Assembly (NCBI RefSeq): GCF_900177405.1
Contig: NZ_LT840185.1
Coordinates: 1,541,501 to 1,605,500 of the forward strand
DNA from: Allosphingosinicella indica
GTDB lineage: Bacteria; Pseudomonadota; Alphaproteobacteria; Sphingomonadales; Sphingomonadaceae
DNA: 64,000 nucleotides
Direction of reading: 5' to 3'
Shown: positions 42,339-50,253 of the stretch, piece after piece
Layout of the letters: the number at the start of each line of letters is the position of its first letter
How positions within the stretch are numbered: the first letter of the stretch is position 1
Position numbers and translations under genes: made by a program
The notes under the pieces: model-generated
Told to the model about the DNA's origin: nothing
Seen by the model: only the letters and a program-made list of their open reading frames with translations
Databases searched by the model: none

Positions 42339-42882
42339 GACGCTTAAAGTAGGCTCGGGTTGTGGCGTCGGGGATGGGATGGTGCTGTGGGACTCGATAT
42401 TCTCGCGCCGCCGCCTCAATCTGCCAAGGGGTCCCCACCTCATGCGTCATATCCGAAAGCTGGAGGGCATTGAGGTGCCCGTAACGGTTCCACACCCAAT
42501 CGACCCAACTGCGCGCCACGTCATCGGTCGCAGGTATCGTGGGGGGCGTGCGGTTAGGGCCTCCCACGGGTTTAGTAATGGGCGCGCTACCGAACGGCCG
42601 GAGAGCGCCGTAGAGCGAAGAAAATACAGGGCCATGCCTCCAAACCTGCGGCGGTTCATTTAGCACAGGCTGCGGATTGTAGGCGAGCCACCAGCCGTAG
42701 GCATAAAACGCCAGCTTCTGGAGCTTCATATGGTCAAGCGTATTGCTTGATCCATATCGCTCCACAAACGTGTTGGCCAAGGCTAGCGGTGTGTATTGCA
42801 CCTTTGCAATGTAGGATTGTTCTGCGCTTTCGTCGAGCGCTATCCCTTTAGCCCACTTGGTGAGGCACGCCCAAAGGCCCAT
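42319..42882 (-). CDS. Panacea (DUF4065, SocA-like antitoxin) domain protein
   Basis: The 187-residue protein carries the Panacea domain at about residues 50-160. The helix MKLQKLAFYAYGWWLAYN and the VWRHGPVFSSLYGAL segment are its signature. Panacea proteins include the Caulobacter antitoxin SocA and the PanA antitoxins, which neutralise many unrelated toxins encoded beside them. Here the adjacent same-strand gene encodes a small membrane protein that overlaps its end, an arrangement expected for a toxin-antitoxin pair. The N-terminal ~30 residues precede the domain and have no recognisable role. Confidence 0.82.
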   Translation of the reverse strand: MGLWACLTKWAKGIALDESAEQSYIAKVQYTPLALANTFVERYGSSNTLDHMKLQKLAFYAYGWWLAYNPQPVLNEPPQVWRHGPVFSSLYGALRPFGSAPITKPVGGPNRTPPTIPATDDVARSWVDWVWNRYGHLNALQLSDMTHEVGTPWQIEAAAREYRVPQHHPIPDATTRAYFKRLAANLT

Positions 42883-42961
42883 TCCCCACCTCCCCTCTGT
42901 GGGTTTGTAAAAGACAGATACGCCACTAGGTATCCACGCTGAAGAATTGCGAGTCGGGCAG

Positions 42962-42989
42962 GGCTCTCGGGTGACCGGGGGCCTTTTTT
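42962..42989 (+). terminator. plus-strand terminator upstream of GTA remnant
   Basis: GGCTCTCGG (42962-42970) pairs with CCGGGGGCC (42975-42983), including two G-T pairs, around GTGA and is followed by six T residues. As at 38907, no plus-strand gene lies upstream. It may be left over from a gene displaced by the accessory region, or end a short RNA. Confidence 0.75.
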
Positions 42990-43019
42990 CGTTGCGCCCG
43001 GCGTTTGGTGGGGTGGGCG

Positions 43020-43556
43020 ATGGTGGCGAAGCGGAGGGCGGTGCGGGGCGCGGTGCTGCGCGGCGGGGCTCGGCCCCGGATCGTGGCGGTGGCGCGCGAG
43101 CGGTGGGACAAGGCGACCGAGGACGCCTTCTTCATGGCGCTGGCGGAGGGGTGCAACGTCAGCCGTGCGGCGGCGGCGGCGGGGGTGAGCGACAGTGCGG
43201 CCTATCGCCGGCGGCGGACGCGGGCGGCGTTCCGCGCGCGCTGGGCGGCGGCGCTGAGCGAAGGCTATGCGCGGCTGGAGCTGGTGCTGCTGGAACGCGC
43301 GATGCAGGGCGTGGTGAAGGAGATCACTCGGCCCGACGGCAGCACCGACGTGGTGCGCGAATATTCGAACCAGACGGCGCTGGCGCTGCTCCGCATGCAC
43401 CGCGACGCGGCGCATGCCGCGGACAGCGAGCCGGAGGGCGCGGAGCTGGCGGAGCTGCGGGCGAAGATCGAGGGCAAGCTGAAGCGGCTGAAGGCGAAAC
43501 TGGCGGCGGGGGCGGCGGGGGTTGCTGAGGCGTCCGACCCTCACCGCTGCGACTAG
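43020..43556 (+). CDS. GTA/phage small terminase-like protein
   Basis: The 178-residue protein has a basic N-terminus, a helix-turn-helix-like region (FFMALAEGCNVSRAAAAAGVSDSAAYRRRR) and a C-terminal charged helix. This matches the small gene that precedes the terminase in alphaproteobacterial gene transfer agent (GTA) clusters. It would recognise DNA for packaging. Its last seven codons lie in a dispersed repeat element, so the C-terminus may have been altered by that insertion. Confidence 0.75.
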   Translation: MVAKRRAVRGAVLRGGARPRIVAVARERWDKATEDAFFMALAEGCNVSRAAAAAGVSDSAAYRRRRTRAAFRARWAAALSEGYARLELVLLERAMQGVVKEITRPDGSTDVVREYSNQTALALLRMHRDAAHAADSEPEGAELAELRAKIEGKLKRLKAKLAAGAAGVAEASDPHRCD

Positions 43557-43610
43557 GCATTCCCTTCGGGACTGCCAAGTCTCGCTCCTCTCCCGCGGGC
43601 GGGAGAGGGT
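43538..43610. repeat. dispersed intergenic repeat, inverted copy
   Basis: This ~73-base sequence is the reverse complement, with a few differences, of 44998-45073. Both contain a CTCTCCCGC/GCGGGAGAG hairpin, GAGCGAGACTTGG and CGCAGCGGTGAGGGT. It overlaps the end of the small terminase gene. Confidence 0.8.
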
Positions 43611-43673
43611 TGCCGGGGGCGAGCGGGAGAGGGTGGCGGCTGGGCTGCGGGCGATCGGACATCGGAGAGAGTG

Positions 43674-44996
43674 ATGCACGGGTTGGACGTGGGGCGGGTG
43701 CGGGCTTTGCTCGGCGCGCTCGACGAAGGCGGGTGGCGCGATTTCCTGGGCGGGATGACGGCGAGCGACCTGCTCAGGATGGACGCCTGGTTCGAGCTAT
43801 GGGCCGACCGCCGCCAGCTCCCCCGGGACGCGGAGGGCTGGCGCACCTGGCTGATGATCGCGGGGCGCGGCTTCGGCAAGACGCGGGCCGGCGCGGAATG
43901 GGTGCACGGCATGGCGACGGCGCGTACCGGTTGCCGGATTGCGCTGATTGGCGCGAGCGCCGCGGAAGTGCGCAGCGTGATGATCGAGGGGCCGGCGGGG
44001 CTGCTCAACGTCGCGCGCTGGCGCGGCGCGCGGGTGCCGCGCTGGGAGCCGAGCCTGGGCAAGCTCTCCTGGCCCAACGGCAGCGTGGCTTATGTCTATT
44101 CGGGCGAGCATCCGGACGGGCTGCGCGGGCCGGAGCATCACTTCGCCTGGTGCGACGAGCTGGCGAAATGGGCGCGGGCCGAAGAGACGTGGCACAATCT
44201 GCAGATGGGGCTGCGCGCCGGGCACCGGCCGCGCGCGATGGTGACGACGACACCGCGGCCGCTGAAGCTGCTCGATGCGATCGCAGCGGCGCCGCGCAGC
44301 GTGAAGACGCGCGGCAGCACCGACGAGAATGTCAGCCTGGACGAGGATTTCGTCGCGATGATGCGCGCCACCTATGGCGGCACGCGGCTCGGCCGGCAGG
44401 AGCTGGACGGCGAGATATTGAGCGAGGCGGAGGGGAGCCTGTGGCCGCGCGACCTGATCGAGCGCAGCCGTGCGCCGGCGCCGGCGGCGCTGGCCCGCGT
44501 GGTGGTGGCGGTCGATCCGCCGGCGAGCGCGCGGGGCGATGCGTGCGGCATCGTCGTCGCGGGGCTGGCGCGCAGCGGCACCGGCTATGTGCTCGCCGAT
44601 GCGAGCGTTGGTGGCCTCCGCCCCGACGGCTGGGCGCGCGCGGTGGAGGCGGCGGCGGAGGCGTGGGGCGCATCGCGAGTGATCGCCGAGGCGAACATGG
44701 GCGGCGACATGGTGGAGAGCGTGCTGCGCAGCGCCGGGGTGACGCTGCCGGTGCGCGCGGTCCACGCGCGGCGCGGCAAGAGCGTCCGCGCCGAGCCGGT
44801 GGCGGCGCTGTTCGAGCGCGGACTGGCGAAGCTCGCCGGCGCCTTCCCCGCGCTGGAGGACGAGATGGCGGGGATGACCTTCGGCGGGGATTATGAAGGC
44901 CCGGGCCGATCGCCGGACCGGGCGGACGCGATGGTATGGGCGCTGACCGATCTGATGCTGGGGAGGAAGGCGGAGCCGCGGGTGTGGGTGGCGTAA
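43674..44996 (+). CDS. GTA terminase large subunit
   Basis: The 440-residue protein is the DNA-packaging ATPase of a gene transfer agent. The Walker A-like GRGFGKTRAGAEW is near residue 65, a Walker B-like region (FAWCDELAKW) follows near 160, and TTTPRPLKLL gives the coupling motif. The C-terminal nuclease domain shows VVAVDPPAS and a final SPDRADAMVWAL. The ATG follows GGAGAGA. The gene appears intact although the rest of the GTA cluster is largely deleted. Confidence 0.92.
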   Translation: MHGLDVGRVRALLGALDEGGWRDFLGGMTASDLLRMDAWFELWADRRQLPRDAEGWRTWLMIAGRGFGKTRAGAEWVHGMATARTGCRIALIGASAAEVRSVMIEGPAGLLNVARWRGARVPRWEPSLGKLSWPNGSVAYVYSGEHPDGLRGPEHHFAWCDELAKWARAEETWHNLQMGLRAGHRPRAMVTTTPRPLKLLDAIAAAPRSVKTRGSTDENVSLDEDFVAMMRATYGGTRLGRQELDGEILSEAEGSLWPRDLIERSRAPAPAALARVVVAVDPPASARGDACGIVVAGLARSGTGYVLADASVGGLRPDGWARAVEAAAEAWGASRVIAEANMGGDMVESVLRSAGVTLPVRAVHARRGKSVRAEPVAALFERGLAKLAGAFPALEDEMAGMTFGGDYEGPGRSPDRADAMVWALTDLMLGRKAEPRVWVA

Positions 44997-44997
44997 T

Positions 44998-45150
44998 TCC
45001 CTCTCCCGCTTGCGGGAGAGGAGCGAGACTTGGGCGGTCCTGACGGGAGCGCACTAGTCGCAGCGGTGAGGGTGGTGCGGAGGCGCTTTATGCTCGCTGC
45101 GCTCGCACCCTCACCCCAACCCTCTCCCGCAAGCGGGAGAGGGAGAGCGG
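44998..45150. repeat. dispersed intergenic repeat, double copy
   Basis: One copy of the repeat seen at 43538-43610 runs from 44998 to 45073. A partial inverted copy (CACCCTCACCCCAACC then CTCTCCCGCAAGCGGGAGAG) ends at about 45150, making the whole block roughly palindromic. The two blocks flank the terminase gene in opposite orientation. Confidence 0.8.
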
Positions 45151-45184
45151 CGCAAGGGTGTCCGTTATTCTGGAGAGCAAGGCC

Positions 45185-45538
45185 ATGAAATGGTTCGGGC
45201 GGAAGGCCGCGGCGGTGCCGCGGCCTTTTCTTGTGGAGCGGTGGGGCGGGGCGGCGGCGGAGCCGTGGCCGCGATCCTACGAGGCGCAGGTGCGCGCCGC
45301 CTATCTCGGCAATCCGGTGGCGCAGCGCGCGGTGCGGCTGGTGGCGGAAGGGCTTGCCGGCGTGCCGCTCTATGCGCTGGCGGGCGAGGCGAAGGCGGCC
45401 GCTCTGGTCCGCGCGCCGGGGCTGATGGAGGCGGCGGCGGCGCATCTGCTGCTCCACGGCAACGCCTTCCTGCAGATCGTCTGCGACGCGGCGGCGATGC
45501 CGGCGGAGCTGTTCGCGCTGCGCCCCGAGCGGGTGGGC
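45185..45538 (+). pseudogene. GTA portal protein, truncated 5' part
   Basis: About 118 residues of an HK97-type GTA portal protein are present, from the start MKWFGRK through the conserved NPVAQRAVRLVAEGLAGVPLY and HLLLHGNAFLQIV to LRPERVG. A normal portal has about 380-400 residues. After 45538 the frame continues as nonsense to 45961 because the DNA is now the end of a tail-protein gene in another frame. The gene is non-functional. Confidence 0.85.
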
Positions 45539-46067
45539 GCGCGTGTTCCGGCTCTCCCGCCTGCTGCGCGGGCGGCGCGGCACCGAATGGGCGGCCGGAG
45601 ACCATGCCGTTGGAGCCCGTTTCATTCTTCTGGAAGCGCCGACGCTGGCCACGATCGATCTTCCAGCATCGCGCATCGGCGGATCGCTTTCCGTAATGGC
45701 GGAAGGGCTGGGCGACGCGGGTGCGCCGGTCGTCGCTTCCGTGACGATCGAGGGCGCGATGTTGCGTCCGCCGTCGCCGGTGCATCTCACGGCCGAGCAT
45801 CTGGCCGGCGGCGATATCCGATTGGCCTGGGTGCGACGCAGCCGCGACGGATGGGACTGGCGCGACGGCGGCGATGTGCCGCTGGGCGAAGATGCGGAGC
45901 GCTATCTGCTGACGATCAACGGACGGGCGGTCCCGCTCGATACGCCCGGCTATCTATATAGTGCCGCTGCACAGGCTGCGGACGGCGGGGCGCCCTTCAT
46001 CGTCGCCGTCCGGCAGACAGGCATGTTCGCGCCATCGCGCGCGACGACGCTCACCCTTTCATCATAG
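45539..46067 (+). pseudogene. GTA host-specificity/tail-fibre protein (gp15-like), 3' part
   Basis: From ARVFRLSRLLRG onward the frame matches the C-terminal end of the large GTA gp15-like host-specificity protein, with ALRPPSPVHL-type strand sequence and IRLAWVRRSRDGWDW. About 175 of well over 1000 expected residues remain. A GTG at 45543 could start translation, but the N-terminal domains are missing. It directly abuts the portal fragment, which marks an internal deletion of the genes from portal to gp15. Confidence 0.82.
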
Positions 46068-46076
46068 GAGACGCGC

Positions 46077-46568
46077 ATGGCCACTACGCCGCGCTTCGCG
46101 CTGCCTCACATTCTTCCCGGGCAAGCGCAGAAGGAGCTTTTCCACAACGAGGCGCTCGCGCGGATCGATGCCGCTTTGCATGCGTCGGTGATCGAGCCGC
46201 CGCGCAATGCGCCGCCCGCGGCACCAGCGGCGGGCGACTGCTGGATCGTCGGAAGCACGCCGAGCGGGGCATGGAGCGGGCAGGCGCATGCCCTCGCCGC
46301 CTGGACCGAAGGCGGATGGCGTTTCGTGGCGCCGAGGCCGGGCATGCAGATCTGGGAGGATGGCGAGGGCCGGCTCCTGCGATGGACTGGCGCGACGTGG
46401 GAAAGTTCCATTTGCGCCGACGCGATTTTCGTCGGTGGGGTACAGGTGGTAGGATCGCGACTTGCGGAGATAGCAACTCCTTCAGGTGGAACGATAATCG
46501 ATGCCGAGGCACGGTCAGCAGTGGAGGAGATTATTGTTGCGTTAAAGTCACACGGCCTGATTGATTGA
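46077..46568 (+). CDS. DUF2793 family protein (GTA-associated)
   Basis: The 163-residue protein has the DUF2793 opening (TPRFALPHILPGQAQKELFHNEALARIDA) and tryptophan-rich strands (GDCWIVG, WTEGGWRFVAP, RWTGATWES). DUF2793 genes commonly end sphingomonad GTA clusters, and the family is thought to belong to the tail fibre or baseplate. It starts nine bases after the gp15-like remnant. It is intact but probably has no particle to act in. Confidence 0.88.
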   Translation: MATTPRFALPHILPGQAQKELFHNEALARIDAALHASVIEPPRNAPPAAPAAGDCWIVGSTPSGAWSGQAHALAAWTEGGWRFVAPRPGMQIWEDGEGRLLRWTGATWESSICADAIFVGGVQVVGSRLAEIATPSGGTIIDAEARSAVEEIIVALKSHGLID

Positions 46569-46772
46569 CTCTCAGGGCTCTGGAAAATGAAACCGGAAGG
46601 GCTGAACTGCCGTTTGCGGTGTGATTGTCGAACCGCGGCAGGCATTCCTTAGGGATAAACTGCGGCATTTCGGCAACAATTGTGGGGATAAGCGTGCTTG
46701 CGCGGAAACTCACCTTACCGTAATGAGTCCAAGGCCGTTCCCGTTGGAACGCACAAGAAAGGGGAAGATTCT

Positions 46773-47891
46773 ATGCGGAAGCTCGCCATAGCTGTGGCGC
46801 TTTCATCCACCGTGCTCGCCACCCCGGCCCTCGCGCGTGATGGCGCCTGGTATGTCGGCGGCGAGTTTGGTGGCATGCTCGTCGAGGATATCAAACTCGA
46901 CGTTGGCGCAACCAACAACGCTGCCATCCTGAACTATGATTACGGGTTCGATGGCGGCGCCTTCGTCGGCTACGACCTCGGGTCGTTCCGCATCGAGGCC
47001 GAAGTCGCTTACAAGCGCGCCGATCTCGAGAGCATCGAGACCGCGCGTCGCATCCTGCTTCCGGGCACGGGTCCGTCGATCACGACCGCTCCGCCGAGTT
47101 TTCCGTTCGGTGGCGGTAACGTCAACGTCCTGAGCTTCATGGCGAACGGTATGCTCGACTTCGGCGACGACGACGGCCTGAACGGCTTCGTCGGCGGCGG
47201 TGTCGGTGTCGCCCGCGTCGAGTCGGACAACCAGCGCGTCTATGCCAATGTCGCGCCGTTCCTCGACGACAGCGACACGCGTCTTGCTTGGCAGGTGTTC
47301 GCCGGCGTCCGCACTGCGGTCACCGACAACATCGACGTCAGCCTGAAGTATCGCTTCTTCAACGTGCCGGACGTTCGCATGGTCGCGTTCAACGGTCAGG
47401 AGACGGAGTTCCGCTACCGCTCGCACTCGCTGCTCGGTGGTCTGATCTTCAACTTCGGCGCGGCTCCGCCCCCGCCGCCTCCGCCGCCTCCGCCTCCGCC
47501 TCCGCCGCCTCCTCCGCCCCCGCCGCCGCCGCCTCCGCCGCCGCCGGTTGGGCCGTTCATCGTGTTCTTCGACTGGGATAAGTCGGACATCACGCCGCAG
47601 GCCGCAGCGATCCTCGACAACGCCGCCGCTGCTTATCAGCAGACCGGTCAGGCGCAGGTCGTGCTCGCTGGTCACGCGGATCGTTCGGGTTCGGCAAGCT
47701 ACAACGTCGGTCTGTCTCAGCGTCGTGCTGACTCGGTCCGCTCGTACATGGCTGGCCGTGGTGTTCCGGATGGTGCCATGTCCACCGAAGCGTTCGGCGA
47801 AAGCCGTCCGCTGGTCGAAACCGCCGACGGTGTCCGCGAGCCGCAGAACCGGCGCGTGGAAATCACCTTCGGTCCGGGTTCGGGCATGTAA
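46773..47891 (+). CDS. OmpA-family outer-membrane protein
   Basis: The 372-residue protein has a signal peptide ending ALAR, an eight-strand OmpA-type barrel (DGAWYVGGEFGG to LLGGLIFNFG, ~residues 21-230), a run of 27 prolines, and a C-terminal OmpA/peptidoglycan-binding domain (FFDWDKSDITPQAAAIL; GHADRSGSASYNVGLSQRRADSV; NRRVEITFG). It anchors the outer membrane to the cell wall. The ATG follows AAAGGGGAAG. Codon use is strongly biased, as in highly expressed genes. Confidence 0.95.
   Translation: MRKLAIAVALSSTVLATPALARDGAWYVGGEFGGMLVEDIKLDVGATNNAAILNYDYGFDGGAFVGYDLGSFRIEAEVAYKRADLESIETARRILLPGTGPSITTAPPSFPFGGGNVNVLSFMANGMLDFGDDDGLNGFVGGGVGVARVESDNQRVYANVAPFLDDSDTRLAWQVFAGVRTAVTDNIDVSLKYRFFNVPDVRMVAFNGQETEFRYRSHSLLGGLIFNFGAAPPPPPPPPPPPPPPPPPPPPPPPPPPPVGPFIVFFDWDKSDITPQAAAILDNAAAAYQQTGQAQVVLAGHADRSGSASYNVGLSQRRADSVRSYMAGRGVPDGAMSTEAFGESRPLVETADGVREPQNRRVEITFGPGSGM
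47466..47546 (+). repeat. 27-codon polyproline tract
   Basis: Twenty-seven consecutive proline codons (mixed CCG, CCT and CCC) link the barrel and the OmpA domain. The tract is a low-complexity CCN repeat that could vary in length between strains. Translation of it should depend on elongation factor P. Confidence 0.95.
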
Positions 47892-47939
47892 GACCGAGGA
47901 CTGCCGCTCCGGCGGCAGTCACCGGACTGGTGAAAGAAG

Positions 47940-47973
47940 GGAGCTGGTCCGCAAGGGCCGGCTCCTTTTCTTT
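47940..47973 (+). terminator. terminator of the OmpA-family gene
   Basis: A stem of about 11 bp with one mismatch (GGAGC-T-GGTCC and GGGCC-G-GCTCC), loop GCAA, is followed by TTTTCTTTT. A second hairpin without a T tail (GACTGCCGC/GCGGCAGTC, near 47899-47920) lies between it and the stop codon. Confidence 0.85.
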
Positions 47974-48066
47974 TGCGTTGGCCGCTGAGGGGGAGCGACC
48001 GCGAGCGCTGGCCCCGAGCCGCTCGCTTTGCTAGGCGGGCGCCGAACTTCCATTCGGGGCGATGTG

Positions 48067-49371
48067 ATGCGGATTGCGATGATCGGTACGGGCTATGTGG
48101 GTCTCGTATCCGGCGCCTGTTTCTCGGATTTCGGCCACGACGTGATCTGCGTCGACAAGGATGCCGAAAAGATCGCCGCACTCGAGCGCGGCGTGATGCC
48201 GATATATGAGCCCGGCCTGGACCGGCTGGTCGCGAGCAACGTGCGGGGCGGGCGGCTGTCATTCACCACCGACACTGCGACGGCCGTTGCGGGCGCCGAT
48301 GCCGTGTTCATCGCGGTGGGCACACCATCCCGCCGCGGCGACGGCCATGCCGATCTCAGCTACGTCTTCGCAGCCGCGGAGGAGATTGCAGCTTCCCTGA
48401 CAGGCTCGACCGTCGTCGTCACGAAATCGACGGTGCCGGTGGGCACGGGGGACGAGGTGGAGCGGATCATCCGCGAGACTTCGCCCGACGCCGAGGCCTG
48501 GGTGGTGTCCAACCCCGAGTTCTTGCGCGAAGGCGCGGCGATCGAGGATTTCAAACGGCCGGATCGGATCGTGATCGGCGCCGACGACGAGCGCGGGCGC
48601 GCGATCATGCGCGAGGTTTACAGGCCGCTCTATCTCAACAAGGCGCCGCTGCTGTTCACCAGCCGCCGTTCGGCCGAGCTCATCAAATATGCGGCCAACG
48701 CCTTCCTCGCGACCAAGATCACTTTCATCAACGAGATGGCGGATCTGTGTGAGAAGGTCGGCGGCGACGTGCAGGACGTGGCGCAGGGCATCGGGCTGGA
48801 CAACCGGATCGGCGGCAAGTTTCTGCATGCAGGCCCAGGCTATGGCGGCTCCTGCTTCCCGAAGGATACGCTGGCGCTGCTCAAGACGGCGGAGGATTAC
48901 GAATCGCCGCTGCGCATTGTCGAGGCCGTCGCGTCGGTGAACGACCAGCGCAAGCGTGCAATGGGACGCCGCGTCATCCAGGCGCTGGGCGGCGACGCGC
49001 GCGGGAAGACGGTCGCGCTGCTCGGCCTCACCTTCAAGCCCAACACCGACGACATGCGCGATGCGCCGTCGATCGCGATCGTGCAGGCGCTGGAAGATGC
49101 CGGCGCTGTCGTCCGCGCGTTCGATCCGGAAGGGGTCGAGCAAGCCAAGCCGCTGATGAAGAGCGTCACCTTCTGCGCCACGCCCTATGACGCGGCGAAC
49201 GGCGCAGACGCCGCGGTGCTTGTCACCGAATGGGACGTTCTGCGCGCGTTGGATCTCCGGCGGCTGGCGGCGAAAATGGCGCAGCCGATCCTCGTCGATC
49301 TCCGCAACGTCTACAGTCCGCAGGATGCCGCTGCTGCAGGCTTCCAATATTCCGGCATCGGCCGCGCTTGA
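48067..49371 (+). CDS. ugd: UDP-glucose 6-dehydrogenase
   Basis: The 434-residue enzyme oxidises UDP-glucose to UDP-glucuronate with NAD+, supplying precursors of exopolysaccharides and glycolipids. The N-terminal Rossmann motif is MIGTGYVGLVSGACF. The catalytic cysteine is in GPGYGGSCFPKDT (~residue 260), and the sugar-binding ELIKYAANAFLATKI and GLTFKPNTDDMRDAPS segments are present. The ATG at 48067 aligns with the family start. It appears to be monocistronic. Confidence 0.95.
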   Translation: MRIAMIGTGYVGLVSGACFSDFGHDVICVDKDAEKIAALERGVMPIYEPGLDRLVASNVRGGRLSFTTDTATAVAGADAVFIAVGTPSRRGDGHADLSYVFAAAEEIAASLTGSTVVVTKSTVPVGTGDEVERIIRETSPDAEAWVVSNPEFLREGAAIEDFKRPDRIVIGADDERGRAIMREVYRPLYLNKAPLLFTSRRSAELIKYAANAFLATKITFINEMADLCEKVGGDVQDVAQGIGLDNRIGGKFLHAGPGYGGSCFPKDTLALLKTAEDYESPLRIVEAVASVNDQRKRAMGRRVIQALGGDARGKTVALLGLTFKPNTDDMRDAPSIAIVQALEDAGAVVRAFDPEGVEQAKPLMKSVTFCATPYDAANGADAAVLVTEWDVLRALDLRRLAAKMAQPILVDLRNVYSPQDAAAAGFQYSGIGRA

Positions 49372-49429
49372 CGCGCGCAACCCATCGGACGACGGCTCGT
49401 TCATTCCGCGACAACAGGAGGACGAGTTT

Positions 49430-49963
49430 ATGAAGGCGATGGTGACGATCCTGGGTGCGGCCGCGATTCTGGCGACGGCGGCATGCACCACGGCAGGAGA
49501 TGGCGGCAGCGCCGAAGTCGTCAGCGCGAATGCCGGGCTGCTCGATGCCGATGGCCAGAGCCGCGGCAACGCGACCGCTTCGCAGGCCGGCAACGATATC
49601 CGCGTGCGGGTGAATGCAATGGGCTTCCCGCCCGGTTCGCACGGTCTTCACGTCCATACCGTCGGCCAGTGCACGCCGCCGAGCTTCGACAGCGCGGGCG
49701 GGCACTGGAACCCGGGCAAGATGCAGCACGGCAAGGACAATGCCTCCGGCCCGCATATGGGCGATCTCCCCAACATCGTGATCGGATCGGACGGGCGCGG
49801 CACTGTCGAGTTCACCATAAAGGGCGCGATGGTGCGTGGTGGCGCAGCACCGATGCTGGATGCCGACGGCGCGGCGATCGTCATCCATGCGACGGCGGAC
49901 GATTATCGCACCGACCCGACCGGCAACAGCGGCGCGCGGATCGCATGCGGCGTGTTCGGTTAA
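49430..49963 (+). CDS. sodC: Cu/Zn superoxide dismutase, lipoprotein
   Basis: The 177-residue protein has a lipobox (ATAAC) and should be anchored in the envelope. The Cu/Zn SOD fold is recognisable by GSHGLHVHTVGQC, the GGHWNPG and PHMGDLPN metal segments, and the closing GNSGARIACGVFG with the second disulfide cysteine. It removes periplasmic superoxide. A CAGGAGGAC site precedes the ATG. Its stop overlaps the convergent acylphosphatase stop. Confidence 0.95.
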   Translation: MKAMVTILGAAAILATAACTTAGDGGSAEVVSANAGLLDADGQSRGNATASQAGNDIRVRVNAMGFPPGSHGLHVHTVGQCTPPSFDSAGGHWNPGKMQHGKDNASGPHMGDLPNIVIGSDGRGTVEFTIKGAMVRGGAAPMLDADGAAIVIHATADDYRTDPTGNSGARIACGVFG

Positions 49964-50244
49964 GCTAGAGTCGTTCTCTTTTCGAAGGCCGGTCCCGCGT
50001 CTGCGGGATCGGCCTTTTCGCTGTCGATCGAATCGACGCGCGCGGCGGGCGGACCCTGACGGCAGCGCGTGATCAGGCCCTCCAGCGCGTCGGCACTCCC
50101 CACCACCAGCGCTTCTACGGTGCTGTCGCTCCGGTTGCGAACCCAGCCGCGCACGCCGAGCGCTTCCGCCTGCTCCGCCATCCACGCACGATACCAGACT
50201 CCCTGGACGCGGCCGCGGATCGTCAAATGGCGGGCAATCTCCAT
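49960..50244 (-). CDS. acylphosphatase
   Basis: The 94-residue protein has the acylphosphatase signature GRVQGVWYRAWM near residue 12, with the catalytic arginine, and the GVRGWVRNRSDSTVEALV segment with the catalytic asparagine. It hydrolyses carboxyl-phosphate bonds in the cytoplasm. Its 3' end converges on sodC with a four-base overlap and contains the sodC terminator hairpin within its coding sequence. Confidence 0.93.
   Translation of the reverse strand: MEIARHLTIRGRVQGVWYRAWMAEQAEALGVRGWVRNRSDSTVEALVVGSADALEGLITRCRQGPPAARVDSIDSEKADPADAGPAFEKRTTLA
49987..50018 (+). terminator. sodC terminator inside the acylphosphatase gene
   Basis: GGCCGGTCCCGC (49987-49998) pairs with GCGGGATCGGCC (50003-50014), including one G-T pair, around GTCT and is followed by TTTT. 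It serves the plus-strand sodC transcript but lies within the C-terminal codons of the minus-strand acylphosphatase gene. Confidence 0.8.
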
Positions 50245-50253
50245 CGCCGCCGG

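Noticed and set aside
47414-47620. A glycine-run protein on the minus strand
   Set aside because: It is the antisense of the polyproline tract in the OmpA-type gene.
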